Below, piece by piece: positions 18,048 through 25,345 of a stretch of DNA of 64,000 nt (its first letter is position 1; the number at the start of each line of letters is the position of its first letter). This DNA comes from Vandammella animalimorsus (lineage in GTDB: Bacteria; Pseudomonadota; Gammaproteobacteria; Burkholderiales; Burkholderiaceae_C): assembly GCF_002285285.1 (NCBI RefSeq), contig NZ_NSJF01000001.1, positions 248,001 to 312,000 of the forward strand, read 5' to 3'. The notes beneath the pieces are model-generated. The model saw only the letters and a program-made list of their open reading frames with translations. It had not been told where the DNA came from and made no database searches. Both the position numbers and the translations under genes were made by a program.

Positions 18048-18911
18048 ATGCCGCCCTTGAACCTGCTTCCCCCCACGCCGCTTGAGTACTTCGCCTGCCT
18101 GGTGCAGTCGGATCAGGACTTCCCGTTGCTGGAGGCGGCAGCCAGTCTGGCGCACGACGAATACCCGGAGCTGGACTTGCAGCAAGTGCTCTCGGAGGTG
18201 GATCACCTGCATGCGCGCCTGCGCCAGCGCCAGGCTGGGCGCGGCATCACGGCCGGCTCGGTGCTCGAGCGCATCCAGAGCCTGAACCGCTTTTTTTATG
18301 GCGAGCTGGGCTTTGCCGTCAACCGCAACGACTACTACGACCCGGAGAACAGCTACCTGCACCAGGTGCTGCAGACGCGCCGGGGCATCCCGATCTCGAT
18401 TGGCGTGCTGTGGCTGGAGCTGGCGCGCGGCCTGGGGCTGGATGCGCACGGCGTGTCCTTCCCGGGGCACTTCATGCTCAAAGTGTTGCTGCCGCAGGGG
18501 CAGGTGATTCTGGATCCGCTCACGGGCCGGTCTTTCTCCAGTGAGGACTTGGCGCAGCAGCTGCAGGGGCAGCTCCCCAGGCTCACGCTTTACAACGACG
18601 AAACCTTGCCGCTGGGCCTGTTTCTGCAAAGCGCCTCGCCGCGCGAGACGATTGCGCGCATGCTGCGCAACCTCAAGGAGATCTTCCGCGTTCAAGGCGA
18701 CGCCCAGCGTGCGCTGGCTGTGCAGCAGCGCCTGGTCGTGCTGCTGCCGCAGGACTGGGGCGAGCTGCGCGACCGCGGCTGGGCCTACGATGCGCTGGGC
18801 CAGTCACAGCCAGCCATTGCCGATCTGCAGGCCTATCTGGAGCACAACCCGCAGGCCCCCGACGCTCGGGAGGTCGAGCACAAGCTGCAGCAGTTGCGCG
18901 CGCAGACTTGA
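18048..18911 (+). CDS. SirB1 family protein (transglutaminase-like plus TPR)
   Basis: A 287-residue cytoplasmic protein with an N-terminal transglutaminase-like SirB1 region (DYYDPENSYLHQVLQTRRG, IPISIGVLWLELARGLGL, FPGHFMLKV) and a C-terminal tetratricopeptide-like region (QRALAVQQRLVVLLPQDW, AYLEHNPQAPDA). Family members often neighbour peptide-release-factor or murJ genes; the biochemical role is unknown. The ATG at 18048 matches the family start. Confidence 0.88.
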   Translation: MPPLNLLPPTPLEYFACLVQSDQDFPLLEAAASLAHDEYPELDLQQVLSEVDHLHARLRQRQAGRGITAGSVLERIQSLNRFFYGELGFAVNRNDYYDPENSYLHQVLQTRRGIPISIGVLWLELARGLGLDAHGVSFPGHFMLKVLLPQGQVILDPLTGRSFSSEDLAQQLQGQLPRLTLYNDETLPLGLFLQSASPRETIARMLRNLKEIFRVQGDAQRALAVQQRLVVLLPQDWGELRDRGWAYDALGQSQPAIADLQAYLEHNPQAPDAREVEHKLQQLRAQT

Positions 18912-19136
18912 GAGACTGCCCTCAAAAAAACGCGCCCCGCGCTCATTGCCAGGATTGAGCGGTCTGCTGCCGCGCGGATTGCGGCGCTGTGCCGAGCGCC
19001 AAGCCTTGCATAGTGCATAACACGCTCTAACCCACGCGACAGGCCTTGCGCCGATCGTGCCGCGTTCTGCGCGGCGCGGCCCTCAAAGCCCTCTACACTT
19101 GCGCATGCTGTGATTCAACCCTGGAAGGAGGCATGC

Positions 19137-20267
19137 ATGCGCATTGGTGTACCCCTGGAGACGGCCGCGGGCGAGACCCGGGTGGCAGCCACGCCCGAGA
19201 CGGTCAAGAAGCTCGTGGCGCAAGGCCACGAGGTGCTGGTGCAATCGGAGGCTGGCCTGGCCGCGGCGGCCACGGACGAGGCCTACCGCGCAGCCGGCGC
19301 GCAAATCGTTGATGCCGCTGCGGCCTTGGGGGCCGAGCTGGTGCTGAAGGTGCGCGCACCCTCGGCGCAGGAGCTGCCCGCGCTGCAGCCCGGCGCGGTG
19401 CTGGTGGGCATGCTCAACCCCTTCGATGCGCAGGGCCTGCAGGCCCTGGCCGATGCGCGGCTGACGGCCTTCGCGCTGGAGGCCGCGCCGCGCACCACGC
19501 GCGCGCAAAGCATGGACGTGCTGTCCTCGCAGGCCAACATCGCTGGCTACAAGGCGGTGATCATGGCCGCCGATGCCTATCCGCGCTTCTTCCCCATGCT
19601 GATGACGGCCGCTGGCACCGTCAAGGCCGCCAAGGTGGTGGTATTGGGCGTGGGCGTGGCTGGGCTGCAAGCCATTGCCACGGCCAAGCGCCTGGGCGCC
19701 ACGATCGAGGCCAGCGACGTTCGCCCCAGCGTGAAGGAGCAGGTCGAGTCGCTGGGCGCGAAGTTCATCGACGTGCCCTATGAGACCGATGAGGAGCGCG
19801 AGGCCGCCGAAGGCGTGGGCGGTTACGCCCGGCCCATGCCGGCGAGCTGGCTGGAGCGCCAGAAGGCCGAGGTGGCCAAGCGCGTGGCCGCAGCCGACGT
19901 GGTCATCACCACGGCCTTGATCCCCGGCCGCGCCGCGCCCACGCTGGTGACCGAGGACATGGTGCGCGCCATGAAGCCCGGCGCAGTGATCGTGGACATC
20001 GCCGCCGGCCGTGGCGAGGGCGGCGTGGGCGGCAACTGCCCGCTGACGCAGGCCGACGCCACCGTGGTGCGCCACGGCGTGACCATCATCGGCCAGACCA
20101 ATCTGCCGGCGCTGGTGGCCGCTGACGCCTCGCAGCTGTATGCGCGCAACGTGCTCGACTTCCTCAAGCTCATCCTGCCCAAGGACGAGGGCCTGAAGAT
20201 CGACACCGAAGACGACATCGTCGCCGCCTGCCTGGTGGCGCGCGATGGCCAGCTGCTGCGGCGCTGA
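19137..20267 (+). CDS. pntAA: NAD(P) transhydrogenase alpha subunit, part 1
   Basis: The 376-residue soluble NAD(H)-binding domain I of proton-translocating transhydrogenase, which makes NADPH from NADH at the expense of the proton gradient. It begins MRIGVPLETAAGETRVA; the RQDN-type loop region is represented by SQANIAGYKAV and the Rossmann motif by VVVLGVGVAGLQAIATAKRLGA. GGAAGGAGG precedes the ATG by a few bases. The alpha subunit is split in two as in many alpha- and betaproteobacteria. It begins the pntAA-pntAB-pntB operon. Confidence 0.95.
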   Translation: MRIGVPLETAAGETRVAATPETVKKLVAQGHEVLVQSEAGLAAAATDEAYRAAGAQIVDAAAALGAELVLKVRAPSAQELPALQPGAVLVGMLNPFDAQGLQALADARLTAFALEAAPRTTRAQSMDVLSSQANIAGYKAVIMAADAYPRFFPMLMTAAGTVKAAKVVVLGVGVAGLQAIATAKRLGATIEASDVRPSVKEQVESLGAKFIDVPYETDEEREAAEGVGGYARPMPASWLERQKAEVAKRVAAADVVITTALIPGRAAPTLVTEDMVRAMKPGAVIVDIAAGRGEGGVGGNCPLTQADATVVRHGVTIIGQTNLPALVAADASQLYARNVLDFLKLILPKDEGLKIDTEDDIVAACLVARDGQLLRR

Positions 20268-20316
20268 GGCCCGCCGCCCCGCTTTGCATGAACCCACCGA
20301 GTCAAGGAGAGAAGGC

Positions 20317-20646
20317 ATGGATTTCGTATCCCCGATCGTGACCAATCTGATCATCTTCGTGCTGGCCATTTACGTGGGCTACCACGTGGTCTGGAACGTC
20401 ACCCCCGCGCTGCACACGCCGCTGATGGCGGTGACCAACGCCATTTCCGCCATCGTCATCGTCGGCGCCATGCTGGCTGCCGCGCTCACCGAGGGCGGCT
20501 TTGCCAAGCTCATGGGCGTGCTGGCCGTGGCGCTGGCAGCCGTGAACGTCTTTGGCGGTTTCCTGGTCACGCGCCGCATGCTGGAGATGTTCAAGAAGAA
20601 GGAGCGCAAGCCCGCTGCCGAGGCCAAGAAAGGGGGCGCGGCATGA
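20317..20646 (+). CDS. pntAB: NAD(P) transhydrogenase alpha subunit, part 2 (membrane)
   Basis: The 109-residue membrane part of domain II has three predicted helices (NLIIFVLAIYVGYHVVW; AISAIVIVGAMLAAAL; LMGVLAVALAAVNVFGGFLV) and a Lys-rich C-terminus. AAGGAGAG precedes the ATG. Its TGA overlaps the pntB ATG as ATGA, so the two are translationally coupled. Confidence 0.95.
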   Translation: MDFVSPIVTNLIIFVLAIYVGYHVVWNVTPALHTPLMAVTNAISAIVIVGAMLAAALTEGGFAKLMGVLAVALAAVNVFGGFLVTRRMLEMFKKKERKPAAEAKKGGAA

Positions 20647-22055
20647 ATCTGGTCACCCTGCTGTATCTGCTGGCCAGCGTCTGCTTCATTCAGGCGCTCA
20701 AGGGCCTGTCGCACCCGACCACCTCGATCCGAGGCAATATCTTCGGCATGACCGGCATGCTCATTGCCGTGCTGACCACGGCTGGGCTGATCATCAAGCT
20801 CGGCGGCGCGGGCGGCTTGGGCTGGGTCATCCTGGGCCTGCTGGCCGGTGGCACGGCCGGCGCCATCATGGCCAAGCGTGTGGAAATGACGAAGATGCCC
20901 GAGTTGGTGGCCTTCATGCACAGCATGATTGGCCTGGCCGCGGTCTTTATCGCCGTGGCCGCCGTGGCTGAGCCCTGGGCTTTCGGCATCAGCGCCAAAG
21001 GCCAGCCCATTCCGGGCGGCAACCGCATCGAGCTGGCGCTGGGCGCCTTCATCGGGGCCATCACCTTCACCGGCTCGGTCATTGCCTTTGGCAAGCTCTC
21101 GGGCAAGTACAAGTTCCGCCTGTTCCAGGGCAAGCCGGTGGTGTTTTCCGGCCAGCATTGGCTGAACCTGGCGCTGGGCCTGCTGGCGCTGATCTTCGTG
21201 CTGACGTTCTGGGGCGGCCAGGGCTGGTTCTCCATGACCATGGTGATCGCGCTGGGCTTTGCGCTGGGCGTGCTGCTCATCATCCCCATCGGCGGGGCAG
21301 ACATGCCTGTGGTGGTGTCCATGCTCAACAGCTACTCGGGCTGGGCCGCAGCAGGCATTGGCTTCTCGCTCAACAACAGCATGCTCATCATCGCCGGCTC
21401 GCTGGTGGGCAGCTCGGGCGCCATCCTCAGCTACATCATGTGCAAGGCCATGAACCGCTCGTTCTTCAACGTCATCCTGGGCGGCTTTGGCGGCGATGCG
21501 GCCGCAGCCGCTGGCGGCGAGCAGGAGCAGCGCAGCGTCAAGAGCGGCAGCGCCGACGATGCGGCCTTCGTGCTGGGCAATGCCGACAGCGTGGTCATCG
21601 TGCCCGGCTACGGCCTGGCCGTGGCGCGCGCGCAGCATGCCGTCAAGGAGCTGGCGGCCAAGCTGACGGAAAAAGGCATCGACGTGAAGTACGCCATCCA
21701 CCCCGTGGCAGGCCGCATGCCCGGCCACATGAACGTGCTGCTGGCCGAGGCCGAGGTGCCTTACGACCAGGTGTTCGAGATGGAAGACATCAACGGCGAG
21801 TTCGGCCAGGTGGACGTGGCCATCGTGCTGGGCGCCAATGACGTGGTCAACCCCGTGGCGCTGCAAAAAGGCAGCCCGATCTACGGCATGCCCATTCTGG
21901 AGGCCTACAAGGCCAAGACCGTCATCGTCAACAAGCGCTCCATGGCCGCCGGCTACGCCGGGCTGGACAACGAACTGTTCTACATGGACAAGACCATGAT
22001 GGTCTTTGGCGATGCCAAGAAGGTGGTGGAGGACATCACCAAGGCCATTGAGTGA
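20643..22055 (+). CDS. pntB: NAD(P) transhydrogenase beta subunit
   Basis: The 470-residue beta subunit has about nine transmembrane helices (rest of domain II) and a C-terminal NADP(H)-binding domain III (VVIVPGYGLAVARAQHAVKELA; KYAIHPVAGRMPGHMNVLLA; VAIVLGANDVVNPVA). Length and motifs are complete. It completes the operon, which probably supplies NADPH, useful here for PHB synthesis. Confidence 0.96.
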   Translation: MNLVTLLYLLASVCFIQALKGLSHPTTSIRGNIFGMTGMLIAVLTTAGLIIKLGGAGGLGWVILGLLAGGTAGAIMAKRVEMTKMPELVAFMHSMIGLAAVFIAVAAVAEPWAFGISAKGQPIPGGNRIELALGAFIGAITFTGSVIAFGKLSGKYKFRLFQGKPVVFSGQHWLNLALGLLALIFVLTFWGGQGWFSMTMVIALGFALGVLLIIPIGGADMPVVVSMLNSYSGWAAAGIGFSLNNSMLIIAGSLVGSSGAILSYIMCKAMNRSFFNVILGGFGGDAAAAAGGEQEQRSVKSGSADDAAFVLGNADSVVIVPGYGLAVARAQHAVKELAAKLTEKGIDVKYAIHPVAGRMPGHMNVLLAEAEVPYDQVFEMEDINGEFGQVDVAIVLGANDVVNPVALQKGSPIYGMPILEAYKAKTVIVNKRSMAAGYAGLDNELFYMDKTMMVFGDAKKVVEDITKAIE

Positions 22056-22075
22056 TGTCCCGCATGCCCATGCGC

Positions 22076-22107
22076 GCGGGCCAGGCAACAGGGCTTAACT
22101 GGCCCGC
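22076..22107 (+). terminator. Hairpin after pntB
   Basis: GCGGGCCAG (22076-22084) pairs perfectly with CTGGCCCGC (22099-22107) around a 14-base loop, 20 bases past the pntB stop. There is no T-run, so it may pause or stabilise the transcript rather than end it. Confidence 0.4.
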
Positions 22108-22149
22108 CTGGCCTGCTGGCGTTTTCACTGCTTGAGGATGTGCCCTGCC

Positions 22150-22599
22150 ATGCTGACCTCGCCTTTGCCCTCACTGTGCCGCGCGGGCTGTGCGGCAGCC
22201 CTGGCCTTGGCTGTGTTGGCCGGTTGCGCCTCCAAGCCCGATGTCGTCACCCCGCCGAGCCTGATGTACGCGCTGACCGTGGCTTACCCCGCCAAGGCCC
22301 TGCGGCAGGGGCTGGAGGGCAAGGCCGTGGTCGAGCTGCATTACGACGCGCAAGGCCAGGTGCTGCAGGCGCACATCCAGCAAAGCAGCGGCCATCCCGA
22401 GCTGGATGCCGCAGCCCTGGAAGCGGCTGGCAAGGCCCGCCTGCAACCGGGCACGCGCAATGGCAAGCCCGAGGCCGGCCGCGTCGGTCTGCCTGTGCAA
22501 TTTGTGATCCCCAAGCCCGCAGCGCCTGCGCCTGCAGCCACGCCTGAGCCTGCGGCCCATCCCTTTGCGACCCCAATCCAACGATCGAGCACCCCATGA
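22150..22599 (+). CDS. Lipoprotein with a TonB C-terminal-like domain
   Basis: A 149-residue protein with a lipoprotein signal (ALAVLAGC, lipidated Cys ~26) followed directly by a TonB_C-type domain (YPAKALRQGLEGKAVVELHY, ELDAAALEAAGKARLQPG) and an Ala/Pro tail. Classical TonB has an N-terminal transmembrane anchor and long Pro linker; neither is present, so it is unlikely to be the energising TonB of ExbBD. Its TGA overlaps the serB ATG (ATGA). The function is unknown; periplasmic binding to a TonB-dependent receptor or to murein is possible. Confidence 0.75.
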   Translation: MLTSPLPSLCRAGCAAALALAVLAGCASKPDVVTPPSLMYALTVAYPAKALRQGLEGKAVVELHYDAQGQVLQAHIQQSSGHPELDAAALEAAGKARLQPGTRNGKPEAGRVGLPVQFVIPKPAAPAPAATPEPAAHPFATPIQRSSTP

Positions 22600-23309
22600 G
22601 CAAACAAGAATGGGCCCCTGGCCTGGAAATCCAGGGCATCAAGCCGCCGCTGGCGCTGCAAGACTTTCGCCTCATCGCCTTCGACATGGACTCCACGCTG
22701 GTGACCTCCGAATGCGTGGACGAGATTGCCGACGTGGTGGGCAAGAAGGCCGAAGTGGCCGCCATCACCGAGGCGGCCATGCAAGGCATCATCACCGACT
22801 ACAAGGAAAGCCTGCGCCAGCGCGTGGCGCTGCTGCAGGGCGTGACGCTGGCGCAGCTTGAGCAGGTCTATGCCGAGCGCGTGGCCCTGACCCCCGGCGC
22901 AGAGCAGCTGGTGCAGGCCTGCCAGCGCGCCGGCCTCAAGACCATGCTGGTCTCCGGGGGCTTTACCTTCTTCACCGACCGCATCAAGCAGCGCCTGGCG
23001 TTGGACTTTGCGCGCTCCAATCAGTTGGAGGTACAGGATGGCGTGCTCACCGGCCGCATGCTGGACCAATCCTGGGGCGATATTTGCGACGGAGATGAAA
23101 AGCGCCGCGCCGTGCTGGACCTGGCCTCGCTGATGGGAATCTCGCCCGAGCAGGTCATCGCCGTGGGCGACGGCGCCAACGACATCCCGATGATGCAGGC
23201 CGTGGGCCTGTCGGTGGCCTTCCACGCCAAGCCGCGCGTGCGCGCCCAGGCCAAGGTTGCCATCAACCAGGGCGGGCTGGAGCGTCTGCTGGAAGTGTTC
23301 AAGGCTTGA
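22596..23309 (+). CDS. serB: Phosphoserine phosphatase
   Basis: The 237-residue HAD-superfamily enzyme makes the last step of serine biosynthesis. The nucleophile motif is FDMDSTLVTSECVDE (Asp 30 and 32), motif II is MLVSGGFTFFTDR and motif III VIAVGDGANDIPMM. It lacks the N-terminal ACT domain of longer SerB proteins, which is normal for this short form. It is coupled by four bases to the lipoprotein gene. Confidence 0.95.
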   Translation: MSKQEWAPGLEIQGIKPPLALQDFRLIAFDMDSTLVTSECVDEIADVVGKKAEVAAITEAAMQGIITDYKESLRQRVALLQGVTLAQLEQVYAERVALTPGAEQLVQACQRAGLKTMLVSGGFTFFTDRIKQRLALDFARSNQLEVQDGVLTGRMLDQSWGDICDGDEKRRAVLDLASLMGISPEQVIAVGDGANDIPMMQAVGLSVAFHAKPRVRAQAKVAINQGGLERLLEVFKA

Positions 23310-23693
23310 GCCACCATTCTTTTCAGAACCTGCTCAAAAGTTCTGCACAGTGAGCAACCCAGCGGATTGTGGCGATCTGCTGCATTGCAAAGCCCCGCTG
23401 GGTCAAACAGCCCGGCTGCGTGATGTGCGCAAAGTGGTTTGGGCTGCGAGCCGCCGCACCCAAAAGGCGATGGCTCAACCTGCGCCCAATCTTGGCGCGG
23501 GTGGCCCGCCGGGCGCTCAGCGCGGCAGCAGTCCCGGCAGGCACGCCCCCGATGGGGCGCAGCAATTGCAGCACGCGGGGTAGCCCGCTTGCGGCTCGGC
23601 GCAAACCCCCTCCGCTTGCCAGCGCGCGGCCTTGGGATTTGCCGCGTAACGCTTCATGAACGCCGGCGGCGGATCGACGAACTCCGTAAACAG
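23310..23693. other. Gene-free stretch after serB
   Basis: About 380 bases of GC-rich DNA with no ORF that resembles a protein. I see no terminator, tRNA or clear repeat. It may hold remnants of lost genes; it leads into the AT-richer island that starts near 23690. Confidence 0.5.
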
Positions 23694-24329
23694 TCAGGCA
23701 TTCATGAAAATCAAGGCAAAGCCATAGCCGATCATCAGCACCCAGAGGTGAACGGAAATCTCTCTGTAAATTCCATGGGCCTTGTAGGAATCCATCTTCC
23801 CTTTGATTTCCCGGGACAGATGGTCGAAATTCATCTTGACCACAAAAAACACCGCCACTGCCTGGCCGCTCACCAAAATCGGGAAAAACCCAAAAAACGA
23901 ACTGCCATTGATGACCAAAAAATCCTTGAGCACATCCCTGTTCTCGATGGCAACAAAATACAAAATCCCCACGATGTAAACCAGCCCAAACGCCAGGCCA
24001 TTCTGGGTGAAATTGAAGTGCCCCGATTCATTCGTCAACTGCTTGCCCTCGGTAAACACCTTGCTGATGCAGGACACCAGCACAAACAGCAGGCACCAGC
24101 CCACAATCACCACAAACAGCTTGATGAAGACCTTTTCCATCTGGAAGTTCATGCGCTCGCCCTCCACCGCGATGCGCACCTCCCAGAGGCTCAGCGCCAT
24201 GGCCATCAGGGCCAGCGTGAAAAACAGCACCACCGCCCCGCCCAGCAGCGCCACCCCACCTGCCGCCGATTTCTTCTGCAGCACGTACACGACCTCATCT
24301 ACTGCCTCGAACACGCACCACGGTGGCAT
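23694..24329 (-). CDS. Unrecognised multi-pass membrane protein
   Basis: I do not recognise this ~211-residue protein. It has about five hydrophobic segments (GGAVVLFFTLALMAMALSL; FIKLFVVIVGWCLLFVLV; FGLVYIVGILYFVAI; FFPILVSGQAVAVFFVV; HLWVLMIGYGFALIFM) and a charged cytoplasmic-type loop (NFDHLSREIKGKMDSYKAHG). Base composition is lower in GC than its neighbours and richer in Lys, Phe, Ile and Asn codons, which suggests a real and probably acquired gene. The start is uncertain: ATG 24329 (MPPWCVFEAVDEVV) has no good ribosome site, and later ATG/GTG codons are possible. Confidence 0.5.
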   Translation of the reverse strand: MPPWCVFEAVDEVVYVLQKKSAAGGVALLGGAVVLFFTLALMAMALSLWEVRIAVEGERMNFQMEKVFIKLFVVIVGWCLLFVLVSCISKVFTEGKQLTNESGHFNFTQNGLAFGLVYIVGILYFVAIENRDVLKDFLVINGSSFFGFFPILVSGQAVAVFFVVKMNFDHLSREIKGKMDSYKAHGIYREISVHLWVLMIGYGFALIFMNA

Positions 24330-24340
24330 AGACAGCGTAC

Positions 24341-24586
24341 GTGGCCCTGGCCTTTCGCAACGCACGCGGCGGCCGGCACCGCGCCGTCATCGACGCTGCG
24401 CTGGCCATCCTGCACCAACGCTTTGCAAGCAGCGAAACCGCTGAGGACTACCGCAAGGATGGCCCGGTATCGGTCGCCAAATTCGAGCTGGGCGAAGGCA
24501 ATGCGCCAGAACTGCGCGAAGTCCGGGCGCTGCGGCAGCCGCAAGCCAGCGAGGTGATCGAGCAACTGCTGGCCCGGCTTGGGTAA
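24341..24586 (+). pseudogene. Possible gene remnant
   Basis: An 81-codon frame (ALAFRNARGGRHRAVIDAAL...EVIEQLLARLG) has a soluble, helical, protein-like composition unlike random GC-rich shadow ORFs. An in-frame stop lies a few codons upstream of its first GTG and there is no ribosome site, so it looks like the C-terminal remnant of a longer gene. I cannot assign a family. It is read opposite to the membrane protein gene next to it. Confidence 0.3.
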
Positions 24587-24765
24587 AAGCTGACCGCAGG
24601 GGCTTGAGCAGGTTCCAAGGCCAGCCACATGCCCTTCGCTGCCCGCAAAGTGCTGTCAATAAAGCCCAATCCAAACCATCGTAGCGTTCTGTTACATAAA
24701 ATTTATTTGCAATTTAGCGCCCGACCATAAAAGCACAGCGCCACAAGCAACCGAAATTGAAGATT
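24587..24765. other. AT-rich spacer
   Basis: The last ~90 bases are AT-rich (for example ACATAAAATTTATTTGC near 24693) and lie downstream of the DUF1566 gene on the minus strand. I see no gene or clear terminator. Confidence 0.4.
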
Positions 24766-25323
24766 CTACGGGCCAGATCGCACTAAGCGCACCGCCGTTT
24801 TTATGCTACGCTCGTCACCACTTGCATTTCCATACTCAAAATTTACATACCAAGCAAGCTCAGAATAACCGAAGTTACCAGGAGTTGAAGACCAGAATTC
24901 AATTGGCGGCGTTTGAGGAAAAATATTTTTATTAATGGATGGAAAAGAGCAACCCTCATCCACCAAGGAGCTAAGCTCCTTTATATTCGGCAAGCGCCAT
25001 TGATTGGCTAGATTTTTTGCATATTGAAGAGCTTCATCGTGGGTCATCAAATTTGGGACTCCAGTACAGGTTGTGCCGTTCCAAACCTGTCCTACGGCGC
25101 ACCGCCCCCAAATCAAGCCGGTTCCGGTGTCTGTCACCTCTGCCTCATTAGGAATAAAGCGATTAAATGTATCGCTTGGGCAAGCGCTGAATACTGGAGT
25201 GGCAGCAAAAATTGCTATCAATGCAACCATAGTTAAGTGCCCGCTAGAGGCGGAAAATAATTTTCTCATAAATTCCCCATCATTTTTAAAAAGAAGATTG
25301 CGGTGATTTTTTTCAGAAGCCAT
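24766..25323 (-). CDS. Exported DUF1566 (Lcl_C-like) protein
   Basis: A 185-residue protein with AGGAG six bases before ATG 25323. A signal peptide (MRKLFSASSGHLTMVALIAI, cleavage after PVFSA) begins at residue 19; ATG 25269 at that Met is an alternative start. The mature part is a DUF1566 domain: DTGTGLIWGRC, GTTCTGVP, RLPNIKELSSLVDEGC, a Trp/Asn-rich region (FWSSTPGNFG, AWYVNFEYGNASG) and VRLVRSGP. It is clearly AT-richer than the window and paralogous to the 15633-16187 protein. It ends 22 bases downstream of the fused DUF1566 gene, same strand, so the two may be co-transcribed. Function unknown; exported ligand binding is likely for the fold. Confidence 0.75.
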   Translation of the reverse strand: MASEKNHRNLLFKNDGEFMRKLFSASSGHLTMVALIAIFAATPVFSACPSDTFNRFIPNEAEVTDTGTGLIWGRCAVGQVWNGTTCTGVPNLMTHDEALQYAKNLANQWRLPNIKELSSLVDEGCSFPSINKNIFPQTPPIEFWSSTPGNFGYSELAWYVNFEYGNASGDERSIKTAVRLVRSGP

Positions 25324-25345
25324 AATATTCTCCTACTTATTAAAA

